Shown one piece after another: positions 44,505 to 55,639 of a DNA stretch of 64,000 nucleotides. Source of the DNA: Distichodus sexfasciatus. Its lineage: Eukaryota; Chordata; Actinopteri; Characiformes; Distichodontidae. The DNA is taken from contig JAVGVS010000099.1 of assembly GCA_032718565.1 (NCBI GenBank), positions 866,972-930,971 of the forward strand, in the 5' to 3' direction. Numbering within the stretch: the first letter of the stretch is position 1; the number at the start of each line of letters is the position of its first letter. Position numbers and translations under genes: made by a program. The notes beneath the pieces are model-generated. The model was not told the origin of the DNA. It was given only the letters and a program-made list of their open reading frames with translations, and searched no databases.

Positions 44505-46640
44505 CTGTGAAGTGTAAACTATCTTGTCTTGAAGTGTACACTCCCTAGTTACGAAGTTTAAACTCTTTAATCATATAGTGTAAATTTATCTGTAAACTAA
44601 CTAGTTATGTTATGTAAACACATGACTTTAAACTCACTAGTCACAGTGTAAACTACCCAGTCATTTAGGGGCCAATTTCCTAACTCTTCCCTAAATTCCA
44701 CTACTAACTGCGCCAAACTCCCTACCCTTGCAAATGGAAATTACTTAGCCGAACGGTATAAACTATTTACTCATGCAGTGTAAACTCCTACACTCTTACT
44801 GTAAACTCCTTCTCTCTTAATGTAATCTCTTACTCTCTTAATGTAAACTCTTACTCTCTTAATGTAATCTCTTACTCTCTTAATGTAAACTCTTACTCTC
44901 TTAATGTAATCTCTTACTCTCTTAATGTAAACTCTTACTCTCTTAATGTAATCTCTTACTCTCTTAATGTAAACTCCTACTCTCTTAATGTAAACTCTTA
45001 CTCTCTTAATGTAATCTCTTACTCTCTTAATGTAAACTCCTACTCTCTTAATGTAATCTCTTACTCTCTTAATGTAAACTCCTACTCTCTTAATGTAAAC
45101 TCCTACTCTCTTAATGTAATCTCTTACTCTCTTAATGTAAACTCCTACACTCTTAAGGTAAACTCCTACTCTCTTAATATAAACTCCTACTCTCTTAGTA
45201 TAAACTCCTACTCTCTTAATATAAACTCCTACTCTCTTAATGTAAACTCCTACTCTCTTAATGTAAACTCCTTCTCTCTTAATGTAAACTCCTACTCTCT
45301 TAATGTAAACTCCTACTCTCTTAATGTAAACTCTTACTCTCTTAATGTAAACTCCTACTCTCTTAATGTAAACTCCTTCTCTCTTAATGTAATCTCTTAC
45401 TCTCTTAATGTAAACTCTTACTCTCTTAATGTAATCTCTTACTCTCTTAATGTAAACTCCTACTCTCTTAATGTAAACTCCTACTCTCTTAATGTAATCT
45501 CTTACTCTCTTAATGTAAACTCCTACACTCTTAAGGTAAACTCCTACTCTCTTAATATAAACTCCTACTCTCTTAGTATAAACTCCTACTCTCTTAATAT
45601 AAACTCCTACTCTCTTAATGTAAACTCCTACTCTCTTAATGTAAACTCCTTCTCTCTTAATGTAAACTCCTACTCTCTTAATGTAAACTCCTACTCTCTT
45701 AATGTAAACTCTTACTCTCTTAATGTAAACATCTACTCTCTTAATGTAAACTCTTACTCTCTTAATGTAAACTCCCTACTCTCTTAGTATAAACTCCTAC
45801 TCTCTTAATGTAAACTCTTACTCTCTTAATGTAAACTCCTACTCTCTTAGTATAAACTCCTACTCTCTTAATGTAAACTCTTACTCTCTTAATGTAAACT
45901 CCTACTCTCTTAAGGTAAACTCCTACTCTCTTAATGTAAACTCCCTACTTTCTTAATGTAAACTCTTACTCTCTTACTGTAAACTCCTACTCTCTTAATG
46001 TAAACTCCTACTTTCTTAATGTAAACTCCTACTCTCTTAATATAAACTCCTACTCTCTTAATATAAACTCCTACTCTCTTAATGTAAACTCTTACTCTCT
46101 TAATGTAAACTCCTACTCTCTTAATGTAAACTCCTTCTCTCTTAATGTAAACTCCTACTCTCTTAATGTAAACTCCTACTCTCTTAATGTAAACTCTTAC
46201 TCTCTTAATGTAAACTCCTACTCTCTTAATGTAAACTCCTACTTTCTTAATGTAAACTCCCTACTCTCTTAATGTTAACTCCTACTTTCTTAATGTAAAC
46301 TCCTACTTTCTTAATGTAAACTCTTACTTTCTTAATGTAAACTTCTCCTCTCTTAATGTAAACACCTACACTCTTAATGTAAACATCTACTCTCCTAATG
46401 TAAAATCTTACTCTCTTAATGTAAACTTTGACTCTCTTGGTGTAAACTCCGTAGTCGCTTAATATAAACTCCCCATTCACACAGTGTAAACTCCCTTATA
46501 GTGTTATCTCCCTAGTCATTCTTTTCTTTACAACAAAATCATGTAGTGTAAATTACGTGGTAATGTTTTGCGAATTATTTTGTCACGTAGTGCAGACTTT
46601 CTAGTCTTGTGATGTAAACTACCTACTTTTGTGATGTAAA
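44505..46640. repeat. 21-bp minisatellite with 378-bp higher-order repeat
   Basis: The core at about 44775-46440 is roughly 80 head-to-tail copies of ctcctactctcttaatgtaa + a. Variants (ctctta for ctccta, tgtaatc, ataaac, agtataaac, cttctctc, ggtaaac) are shared between distant units. The pair cctacactcttaaggtaa at 45144 and 45522 is exactly 378 bp apart (18 units), and flanking variants keep the same order. Outside the core, 44505-44665 and 46440-46640 hold diverged gtgtaaactccctagtc-like units, probably the older array edges. Confidence 0.95.
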
Positions 46641-46849
46641 CTAACCCTAACCCTTTAAAGTCCATAGATGCCAAGTTGTCACCAAAATCTGTCCCAGTCA
46701 GTTAATAAATACAAACTCCTCAGCCTGTTCCAGGCTTTAAACGAATATCTCTGCGTGTCTCTCTTCTCTACTACCTGAGAGAGATGAAACAAGAGAGCTG
46801 CGGGGGGTATGGGGAGGGCAGAAGGGAGTAGATGATGCATATTTGGCTT

Positions 46850-47380
46850 TAAAATAGATGTGCTGACAACCGAGGGAAGGAGGGAAGGATGGAGGTAAAA
46901 AGTGGCAGTTCAAGTTTTCAAAGTGAGCGTTTGCAGCCTCTGCAAAATTCCCCCCAAAAAAGTTGTGGATTTCACCGCCTGCGATGACAGGGCAGAGCTA
47001 AATGAAGGCATGTAATTTTGGATGTTCGGTTAGCGCGCTGTGGATTCCACACTCAGGCTCACACACACACACACACTCCAATCACTCAGGTCATGTATCT
47101 CTAACCCTGGTTGAGCATTTGCCTTTTGTCTTGTCGTGTGACAATTACCCATCAATGCTTGTCTCGTAAATAAAATAATTTTTTTTGGTAAAAAATTTTC
47201 AGAAAGTGGGGGCTGCAAAGTGACTTCCCACACTTGATTCGGGGGAACGTGATTGGATTCTATCTCACTCATTATTCCAGGAACATTCCTTTCTGTGGGT
47301 GGCAACACACCGATTGCCTGTGGTGCACACATTACCATAAAAGAGCAATAAAACATTTAATGTCTCTTTGTATGGTCAGT
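46850..47380. promoter_or_regulatory. Candidate conserved non-coding block
   Basis: It contains ctcactcattattccagg, gaacattcctttctgtggg (TEAD-like CATTCC), caccgattgcctgtggtg, and aagagcaataaaacattt + aatgtc. A (CA)n run sits at 47058-47075. The complex part is 47220-47375. Confidence 0.4.
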
Positions 47381-47394
47381 TTAATGGGATGGAG

Positions 47395-47640
47395 GCTGTG
47401 CATGTGTGTGAGTGTGTGTGGATCTGTATGTGTCTCTGTGGTTGTGTGTGTGTGTGTGTGTGTGTGTGAGAATGAGCGAAAGTGTGCAAGAGAGAGTGTG
47501 TTTTTGGGTGCGTGTGAGAGAGAAAGCATCTGTGTTTTTGTGTGTGTGCATGTGTCAGCGTGTGCATGAGAGTGAGCATGTGTGTGTGCATGCATTTTTG
47601 GGTGTGAGTGGGCGTGAAAGAAGGAGAGAGAGAATGTGTG
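47395..47640. repeat. TG-rich degenerate microsatellite
   Basis: TG runs interspersed with gaga and catgtg words. It generates false frames of up to 242 codons when joined to the CT tract on its right. Confidence 0.85.
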
Positions 47641-47687
47641 TATTTTTTTGCATATGTGTTGGGCGTTTAGGATGTAATAGAAATGTG

Positions 47688-47689
<2 letters not shown>

Positions 47690-47718
<29 letters not shown>

Positions 47719-48085
47719 GTCCTTTCTCTCTCCCACATCTCTCTCTGTTTTTCTTCTCTTTCTCTCCTCTGTCTTTATGTTCTCCTTCTAATTCTCTTTC
47801 TGCAGTCTTCCTCTCTTTCTCTATCCCTCCCCTCATCCTCTTTATCTATACCACCTCTCTGTTTCCCCCTCTCCTTCTCTCTGCCATCTCTTTTTTGTTC
47901 CTTACCTTCTCTCTCCTCCCACTACTTCTCTTTCTCTCTCTTGCTCTCTCCTCCTCATCCTCTTTCTCTCTCTCCCACAGCTTTTTCTCTTTTGATCCAT
48001 TCCCTTTCTCTTTCTCTCTCCTTTCCTCATCTTTCTCTGTCTCATCATCTTTACTCTCTCTCTCTCTCTCGCTCTCCTTTTCCCC
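47690..48085. repeat. Long polypyrimidine tract with (CT)n cores
   Basis: Nearly 400 bp with C and T dominating one strand, with pure (CT)n at 47690-47718 and near 48052-48070. The tract can form triplex (H-) DNA. The Ser/Leu/Phe-rich open frames are not genes. Confidence 0.9.
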
Positions 48086-48104
48086 TGTTGATTGTATATT
48101 TCCC

Positions 48105-48225
48105 TGCCCACATGCCGACTTGATAAAGCCGACTTATTAATTCAGGTGGCCGTAACTCCAGCACATGTGCTGTCTCCAACCAACACAAACATCTCACTTA
48201 TTGATTTCACAGTGTTTGCTTTTTC
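48105..48225. promoter_or_regulatory. Candidate conserved non-coding element
   Basis: Short complex block: cgacttgataaagccgac, ttattaattcaggtggcc, ccagcacatgtgctgtc (palindromic E-box), cttattgatttcacag. Abrupt change from the pyrimidine tract. Confidence 0.4.
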
Positions 48226-48457
48226 AAGACTCTCATGTATGTAGCCGATGAAAGAACAGAAACAAAGCTGTGCAAGAATTGATGTTGTTGGACTGGAAGC
48301 GTAGCCTCTGTGTAGCCTGATATCAGCCGGCAGGGAACAGGGGAAATACTACTGTGGAGGCAGCTAACCTCCTCCTTCCTCCTCCTCATCCCCCTTCTCT
48401 TCTCTCCGCTCCCCCCATACTGCAGCACCAAAACACACGCACAAACACATTTCATAA

Positions 48458-48512
48458 GCGAGTGAGTATTTGTCATTGTGAACACACCACACCACAGCAC
48501 AAACAACAAAAT
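48458..48512 (-). repeat. SINE family A tail fragment
   Basis: gagtatttgtcattgtga + acacacc and cagcacaaacaacaaaatgt match the 3' tail of the family A copies. The body and head are absent. Confidence 0.65.
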
Positions 48513-48539
48513 GTCATCCAGTATCATATGATCTGCTCC

Positions 48540-49365
48540 ACATCTAACCCCTGTGTTTACCTTACCCAGACCCTAATATTAAACTAGTCCTAACCTTAAC
48601 TAGTCCTAAACCTAAACCCTATTGTTAGGTCTTCCTTATCCAATACTCCGAATTACCGTCTGGTCCTGAATGGACTTTTATCTTAGTCCAACCCCTAAAC
48701 CAAATCAGTGTTTTGTCTTAACCCTGATCCACACATATTCAAATCCTAAAACTAAACACAGTTGTTATTTAATCATAGTCCTTAACCTAAATCTAAGCTC
48801 ACCCATAATCTAGTCCTAACCCTAAACCCACCCAAAGCATAGTTACTAAACTCTAGTCCAAAATGTCATTCTGACCTGAAGCCTGATCATTATCTTGTCT
48901 TGTTCTGATCTCTCACAGTGTAGGACTAACTCTAAAACCCACCTATAATCTAGTCCCATCGAGATGAATCACTCATAGTCTGGTGTTAATTCTAAACCTA
49001 TTAACTGTAGTCCTAAACCTCCAATGATCTATGAGTGGGTTTTAGAGTAAGCACAAGTCTAGGGCCTAAACCTGTGGGGGCAGTATGCCTAGACTAACTT
49101 TGAGGTTCAGTGGTGAATCTCCATTAAAACTGCAGTTTAGTTCAAGACTAGTCTTAATCTGTGGTCAAGAAACCAGCCTATTAACTGTAGTCCTAAACCA
49201 GTCCAAAGCTTAAACCATACTTGTTAATCTAAATCCACCCCCCCACCCGTCTAGTCATAATCACAAACCCACCTATAGTCTAGTCCTAATCCTAAAATGA
49301 AACATGGCCTCGTCTGAGGTTAACCCTAAGTGCTGTCTAGTCCAAACCCTACAGTCATCTAAGTT
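48540..49365. repeat. Degenerate telomere-like repeat (tagtcctaaccctaaaccc), block 1
   Basis: Words built on cctaaccctaaacccacc and tctagtcctaa recur at intervals of roughly 25-35 bp with many changes. The cctaaccctaaa core resembles (CCCTAA)n, but pure hexamer runs do not occur. A separate repeat of about 110 bp (49070-49180, with gcagtttagttcaagactag) is also present and recurs at 50218-50325. Confidence 0.65.
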
Positions 49366-49484
49366 TCAGTGTATGTTTATATACACGTTTTCAGCCTTGT
49401 TCTATTGCATCCTTCTGTATTTATTCTAGGGCCTCACTCCCTTTTTCTCGCATGCACACTCTGTCTCTCTCTCACACACACACA

Positions 49485-49840
49485 CACACACCTGTCATGT
49501 GAAAACGCATTACCGCAGAACCATGAGTTGCTCGTGCTTTGGAAACGTGCCTCCTCGTGTAATTAATATAATGACATAATTACATTTTCCTAATAACTCT
49601 GTGGAATTAAAACAACATCCCTCCGTGTATCGCTCCCTGTTTTTCTTCCCGTTCTTTTTATTTGCAGACAAAAATTAGAGCTTGACACAGCCGACCGCCT
49701 TCCTTTACAAGAATCTTTGTACGGCAGGCGAGCAGGGAGGGTGCCTGTTAGATTTTTTGGGATTTCTTTATTTGGACAAGTCCATAGCCGGCTGCGAATC
49801 ACCTGCAAGTTTTAACTGATAACAGAGAAGCTTCTGTTTG
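49485..49840. promoter_or_regulatory. Candidate conserved non-coding element
   Basis: It contains cctcctcgtgtaattaatat + aatgacataattac and cattttcctaataactctg. A polypyrimidine stretch ending ttatttgcag at 49667 resembles an acceptor, but no frame beyond it is persuasive. It interrupts the two telomere-like blocks. Confidence 0.4.
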
Positions 49841-49857
49841 ACAGTTGTTCTGATACA

Positions 49858-50089
49858 GTGAGTGATTATTTGTCATTGTGAACACACCACAGCACCCCAC
49901 GAAATGTGACCTCTGCCGTTGACCCATCCGTAAAGGAGCACTGGGCAGCTAACATGGGGAGCAGTGCTTGGGGACGGTGTCTTGCTCACTTGTGATAACT
50001 CAGTGATAACTCAACCGGTCCAGGATTTGAACCGGCAACCTTCCGTACACGGGGTGAACGCCCTAACCGTTACACTATCAGCTGCCCCA
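49858..50089 (-). repeat. tRNA-headed SINE family A, near full length
   Basis: On the - strand: ggggcagctgatagtgtaac + ggttagggcg (A box) and ggttgccggttcaaatcctg (a good pol III B box), then the usual body (gacaccgtccccaagcac, tgttagctgcccagtgctcc) and caatgacaaataatcactc. The clearest promoter boxes among the family A copies. It is inserted between the two telomere-like blocks. Confidence 0.85.
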
Positions 50090-50109
50090 GTTTGCAAAGG
50101 TAAGCGTAC

Positions 50110-50810
50110 AAAGTAATGCTAAAACTAGCACTAAATAAGCGCTAACTTTAAATCCACCCATAATTTGGTCCTAATCCCAAACCTAATCATAGTCTGATTC
50201 TAACCCTAAACCCACCTAGAGCTGATTTCCCAGTTTACGTTTAAGCCTAGATTAGTGATAAATCTCAATTGGTTCTGCAGTTTAGTCCAAGACTAGGCTT
50301 TGATCCATTTCCAAGAAACCTAACAGTCTAATCGCTCAACTCACTTTTCTAGTTCTAACCCTAATCATAATATTGTCTAAACCTGACCCTAAAGTCGCAC
50401 ATACTCTATAATAAACCCACCTTCAGTTTAGTTTTTGAATTAAACCAAATGATTGTCTGGGCCTAACCCTAAACCAACCTACAGTCTAGTACTTATCATC
50501 AACCGACTGTTTTCCAATTCATAATGCTAAAACCACTCATAGTCAATTCTTAACCCTAATCTTTAACCTACTGAATGTTTAGTCTTTACCTTAAGCTTAA
50601 TGATTGTCTAATCTTTAACCTAAACTCACACATAGTCAGGTCCAAACCCTAGTTCTAACCCTAAACCACACCTGATGATTGTTTTATCCTAACCCTGAAT
50701 TTAATGACTGCCTAGTCTTAACCCTAAACCAACCCAGTCTAGTCCAAACTCTAAGATCCAACCTTAGACTACTCCTAACCCTAAACCCTCACAAAGCCAC
50801 AAAGTGTTGT
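50110..50810. repeat. Degenerate telomere-like repeat, block 2
   Basis: This continues the tagtcctaaccctaaa pattern of block 1, for instance ccctaaacccacctagagc and tctagtccaaactctaag. It includes the second copy of the 110-bp repeat (gcagtttagtccaagactag at 50277). Same orientation as block 1. Confidence 0.65.
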
Positions 50811-51099
50811 CGACTCACCTGCAAGTTTTAGCTGATAGTATAGAAGTTTTTTACAAATTGTTGGTCTATAATTTGTAAAGTTGAAGTAATGCCAAATCTT
50901 TGCCACAAACTCAAAACCTTTACCGCAAAAATGAAGGCAGTATAAGAACTTTTAGAGGAGTGAGAAACGCAACTTTTCACCCCGAAGGATCTTAAAGCCA
51001 TATGGTTTAGATACCTACTGAACTGGCAAAAAAAGATCTTGGCACGCAGCTGTGGTTCAAAAAAAATGTTTAGGGATAAGTTGTGTTCTTGAAAATCGC

Positions 51100-51480
51100 T
51101 TAGTTTGTGATTACGGATCCCTCCTCTTACTTACTTTGGCTCGCCGTGGATACGTATTACATTAACAAGCTAATCATACCTTGTTTTTTTTTCTCACCGC
51201 GCGGTATAAATAAGGCTAAAACTGGTTCGGGTTTTGCCTCGGCCCTCGCTAACCTGGGAACGCTGTTTTAGAGATTTGCTGTTTTTACTGCGAGGGATCG
51301 GATCACAGTTCTCTGATGGCCTTTTGGCTCTACGCGTTTCGGCACGGAATCCGGGATTTCGCTGTTCTCGCCTCTCACACGCTAGACTGGCCTTGTTCAC
51401 ACAGATTTCCTGAAGCGCCCAAGTAAGAGCCAGATTACAGTGCTGTAGTAGAGCACTTTTGCACATCGCCAGGACGTTTT
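51100..51480. promoter_or_regulatory. Candidate regulatory block with CpGs (weak)
   Basis: Complex and GC-balanced next to AT-rich DNA: attaacaagctaatcatacc, caccgcgcggtataaataag (a TATA-like tataaata beside CpGs), ctacgcgtttcggcacgg. A 90-codon - frame has no domain. The TATA-like site is tempting, but no transcript evidence is visible. Confidence 0.25.
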
Positions 51481-52425
51481 CCCAGTCATGTCAGGAATGT
51501 TGAGTCGTAAAGCTGATGGAAAAAATGTGGTAGAATAACATGTTGTTCAATATGGACTCAATAAGATATACAAAGTGCAATACAGTACATAGTTTTGGAA
51601 AAATAATTAATCTAATAAACAGATAAATTAAAGAATGAATATGGTTCCTAAAAGAAAAGATTTTGTTTGTAAACTTTAAATGTGTTATTTTTACACTGTA
51701 TCAAAGGGGTAATAAAATTGCACTTTAAAAATGTTTCACTTTTATTAAAAATTTTAATTCTAGCAACTGGATCATTTTTAATAAATAAACAATATCATGA
51801 ATAGAGGAATTAAATCAAGGAATAGCCAAATGTTCCTTTTCTAAGTTAAAAAAAAAAAAAAAAACTAGTTTCCAAGATTTGTTTTTTTTCAGGATAAACT
51901 TAATTTAATTAAACTGTATTAAAATTATGTTCTAAAACCTTTCACTTTATTGTTAGAAAGTTTGGATGTAGTGATGCTTAATACGGTGCACTAAGTGCTT
52001 TATAGTAAATACTGGCACCCAAACAGTTTATAAATAAATAAATAAATAAATAAAATAAAATAAGTATTAAAATAATGAAACAAGGGTTCCCAAGATTCTT
52101 TTCACTATATATACTTAATTAAAAAATGTTTACATTACCGAAATAAAATGTATTCAGATAGGGCTGTGAAACTTATTACACAACACAATGTTTGTGGAAA
52201 TCGGGGAATAACTGAATTGTTGTTAATAAAATAAATAGATAAAATATATACAGTATAAATAAATAAATACATACATGAAATATATACAGTATAAAATAAA
52301 CAAATTAATAAATACATAAAATATGTACAGCACTAAATAAATACATAAATTGCTTAAAATTCTTAAGAATAAATAATGCTTGTAAAATAAAAAATAATCT
52401 CTGGACAAATCTTCCTCTGAATAAC
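51481..52425. other. No gene seen; AT-rich spacer with AAAT repeats
   Basis: AT-rich. It holds an (AAAT)n run at about 52032-52062 and a degenerate repeat of aaataaatacataaa and atatatacagtataaa words at 52225-52350. Confidence 0.6.
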
Positions 52426-52429
52426 ACCA

Positions 52430-53010
52430 TTTTTATTTTATTAATCTACTGAAATGGATTCAGGTTAAGCTCTCACTATAAATCTCACCATCAACCATAT
52501 TTGTTAATAATTGTGTCCTTGAATAACTTTTTAATAATTGTGTATTGTTACAGGCTTTTTTTAATGCTTTTAATTGGATATGATGACATTAGACAAAAAT
52601 CCTAATTAGTGTTTAATTAACTGAGATGGGGAACTTTTGTAGATTTGGAGATTACTGGAGATTCATTAACACAAGTGACCAATAGATTTTACTTTTTTAT
52701 CACAATATTTTGGAACTATTTTAATTTTTTAATTTGATCTTCAAGATAAATAATCCTAGTGTGAATCAAGACATGCTGAGGAAAAAAGAGAGATGATGAA
52801 GGGCGTGTGTGTATCCCTTTATTAAGCTGAAAAAGATCTTTTGTCAGTAACAGTATCGCGGTGTGTTTCTTGGCATTTGGGGTCGTCCAGTTCAGCACAT
52901 TTGATGCCTCTTGTGATGCACTGAGTAAATATTAGCCTGCTGATCTCAGGAGAAGAGAGAGATGGGGAAAGATGGTGTGATTTGAGGGAGGAATATAAAA
53001 CGGATTGCTT
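52430..53010. promoter_or_regulatory. Candidate conserved non-coding block
   Basis: It includes tttgttaataattgtgtcc and its near-repeat tttttaataattgtgtattg 30 bp away, ttttaattggatatgatg, aaaatcctaattagtgttta + attaactg, then gcacatttgatgcctcttg and gagtaaatattagcctgctg. TAATTAG cores and complexity suggest one or two enhancers. Confidence 0.45.
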
Positions 53011-53329
53011 TATGAGCAAGGGAAGTCTCGGAGGGTGACAAGCCTGCACACTCAGCAGGACGCCGGCTGCACAGAGGGGCCTCGGCCCTGAACTTTGGCC
53101 CTTCGGGAGCCGATTTCCCACCAGTCAAAACATAAATCAAATCATCCAGCTCCGAAGCTGGAGATTGTTTGGCGTGGCGATGCCATGCACATGCACAGAG
53201 GTGCTGGGGAAAGAGAGAGGGAGAGTGTGTGTGTGTGTGTGTGTATTGTGAGCTTTGCTTCAGTAATTAGTTTTCATTTCCATAATGATATTCTAGAAAT
53301 GAGATTTAGTGTATCTTATTCTGAAAGAA

Positions 53330-53725
53330 CAAAGGAGAAAATGAAAGAAAAAGGAAGGGAACAAGAGAGAAATTAAAAGAGACAGAGAGAAAAATGAGAG
53401 ATGGAGAAATAAATAAAATAAGAATGAGAGGAAGGGAGGGAGGGTAAAAAAAAAAAGGTAAAGAGAAAGAATGAGGGAGTGAACGAGAGAAAGAAAAAAG
53501 GGGGGCTGAACAAGAGACAAGGAGGGACATGGTTTGAGAGACAAATAGAAAGAAAAAACAAGAGAAGGAGGGAGGGAGAAAAGAAAAGGGCAAAACAGGT
53601 AGAGAGAGGGAGAGAGGAAAGGAGGTTAAAAGAGAAAGATGGAGAAAGAAAGAATGAAAAAAGAGAGACAGAATGGGTGGGAGGCAGAAAAGGAAAGAGG
53701 GAGGGAAAGGAGAGAAAAAGGGACC
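53330..53725. repeat. Long polypurine tract
   Basis: About 400 bp with G and A dominating the + strand (gaaagaaaaaggaaggg, gagagaggaaaggagg). The mirror-image counterpart of the pyrimidine tract at 47690-48085. Capable of triplex formation. False Lys/Arg/Glu-rich frames. Confidence 0.9.
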
Positions 53726-53829
53726 AGGACTCTCTGCACGTTAGACCTCCACTTAACACTTTATGACCTTTAATATAAAATATTATTTTTAATTAATTTT
53801 AAGTAATCACTCATGTTGTGTGTTGAAGG

Positions 53830-54300
53830 AGTCTAATTAAACTCCAAATTTCCATACAGTTCCACAGTGTTTATGCTTCCATACGTTTTAACGTGTGTGT
53901 GTGTGTGGGTGGGTGGGTGTGTGTCCGGCCCATGGCCAGCCTGCACTTCCAATCCACAGCTTATAAAATCATCTGCTCTTAAATCAGACACATCTGGAAG
54001 TCTCACTCACACTCTTTCTGTCTTTCCTTCCCACTCTTCTATCTTTCACTCGCTCCCTTTCGGCCTCCTCCACCTCTCGACTCTCTGGATCGCTTTTCCT
54101 CCATCGCCTTTCGTTCCAGGGCTGGCTTTCCCCACTTTCATGTGATCTGCGTCCAGCGGCAGATGTTCCGCGCTGGCGTTTAGAGACGATTTGTTTAAGC
54201 TTTTGAGAAAATGTAATCGTTGAATTTTTGCAATTGGGTCATAAAAGACGGACTCGACATCGCGTAAACGGAGGCGCCGGGGGCTAGTCTGAGAAGTACA
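53830..54300. other. No gene seen; mixed spacer
   Basis: A TG/GGTG run at 53893-53922 and CT-rich DNA at 54000-54110, then CpG-containing sequence (cgcgtaaacggaggcgccgg). A 92-codon + frame lacks a domain. Confidence 0.4.
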
Positions 54301-54338
54301 AAGTTCTCAAGGTCCAAGATTCTTTATTAATTGTCACA

Positions 54339-54806
54339 GTGTCAGGGAAGTTACGGGAGCTTTTCAAGCTACAAGCTACTTATGATGAAAAGCTACAGAC
54401 AAGCTTTTTTTTGATATAGTTGTAAGCTACATTACAGAACAAAACTACGGAGACATAGCTGACCTACATCAAAGCTGTTTTGTCCATTAATACTTAATTT
54501 TTGTGCTGTAAGATACTCTTAAACTCGTCCTGCGACTCCAATTTGCAGCTTTCAACTGTGCTGTGACGCAATGAGCGTATGCCTGGCGATCACAGTAACC
54601 AATCAGATGCTACTTTTGCCAAATTATCACCAATCAGAAAGAACTGGTAGCTGAGAGAGAGAAAAGTAAGAGTTTTAAAATGTAGTGTTTCAATGTAGTG
54701 TCCATATTCTTCTCTGTAACTACTGTAAATACTATATTTGGCTCTCGCTGTGCTACGTTTAAGTAGCTTGTAACTTGAAAAGCTGAGAAGTAGCTTCCCC
54801 ACCACT
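54339..54806. mobile_element. Non-autonomous DNA transposon with ~44-bp imperfect TIRs
   Basis: The left end agtgtcagggaagttac + gggagcttttcaagctacaa (54339-54381) is matched by the reverse complement of 54762-54806, which reads agtggtggggaagctact + tctcagcttttcaagttac. The element is 468 bp, without transposase. The ends recall hAT-type elements common in fish, but an 8-bp target-site duplication is not evident. Confidence 0.7.
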
Positions 54807-54899
54807 TCAAAAAATTGCACTCACTCAACGTTTACTTAGGAATATGGAAAATTTTTCTGTGGATCAAAGCTCCTCCGTCAGTCAGTTTTTGTCTTAACG

Positions 54900-55340
54900 G
54901 TTCCAAAGCAATTTCAGGAACCACAGCATTCATCGCTGCGGTGGATGTGTTTGCGCTAAGCCTATCTGTGTTTATCCGTCCATAAACAAAGGACACAACC
55001 CCTTTTGACTCCACTCAACCTCTCAGTGCTTCGAAGGGGACAGATAACGGCCAGTCCTCCCCCCCATAATGCACCGAGCGAGTCTGTGACTCGCCACCAT
55101 ATGGATGAATATTTAGCCTTGTTAACTGCGACCTGGTTTCTCTCACCTTTGCTCATCCTTAGATAACGGATGAAAGAGAGAGGCAGCTTTTCTGTTCCGA
55201 TCCTGGCATTGGCAGGATAAGATGGTTGAATGATAAATATGTTGAAGCCCGTGTCTTACGAGGTGCCCCCGAGGCGGGGGATCCGAATACTTCCTCGGAT
55301 CTCCTGCCGCTCGCTACGGCCAGATGTTTTGGGGAAGAGA
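54900..55340. promoter_or_regulatory. Candidate regulatory block with CpGs
   Basis: It holds acagcattcatcgctgcgg, accatatggatgaatattta + gcc, cctcggatctcctgccgctc. Complex sequence just right of the TIR element. No domain in the 60-84-codon frames. Confidence 0.3.
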
Positions 55341-55639
55341 TACCAGGTTTGCTTTCAATTATACTGATAAAAACGACAAGGAAGGCCGAGAGAGGATCGC
55401 GTTTGCCCGAAATAAAATTAACAGAAATTAAAATATCTGTTCTTCGGTCTTATAGACTTAATTCTATTAGACAAAAATGAATATCTCTTGATGAATTATC
55501 ATAAAGGACTATTTTAAACTATAATTCTTACAAGGGCAGTCCAAATCTATCTAGGTGTAGGGCTAAGGGAGGAGTAGGGATTAAGCTTTTGTCTAGCATT
55601 TCAGCTCTTGTCCCAGGAGCTGCAAGGATTCGGACACAA

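Noticed and set aside
44132..44548. 138-codon + frame
   Set aside because: No recognised domain or motif, weak start, and it ends inside the degenerate edge of the minisatellite.
44775..46440. CRISPR-like or coding heptapeptide repeat array
   Set aside because: No spacers. The - strand VYIKRVG frame is broken by single-base insertions (extra c in ctccctac) and has no gene context.
47412..48140. 242-codon + frame
   Set aside because: It joins a TG repeat to a CT tract. The Cys/Val then Ser/Leu/Phe composition is a repeat by-product.
49858..50089. Functional tRNA gene on the - strand
   Set aside because: A and B box-like words are present, but there is no paired acceptor stem and the body continues as a SINE.
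51190..51215. gcgcggtataaataag as a TATA promoter
   Set aside because: A single TATA-like word without a downstream exon or open frame that could be supported.
52160..52215. Another end of the agggctgg transposon at atagggctgtgaaac
   Set aside because: Similarity stops after eight bases and no matching right end was found.
53293..53766. Lys/Glu-rich + frame and Ser/Phe-rich - frames of 83-128 codons
   Set aside because: They come from the polypurine tract. No domain or splice context.
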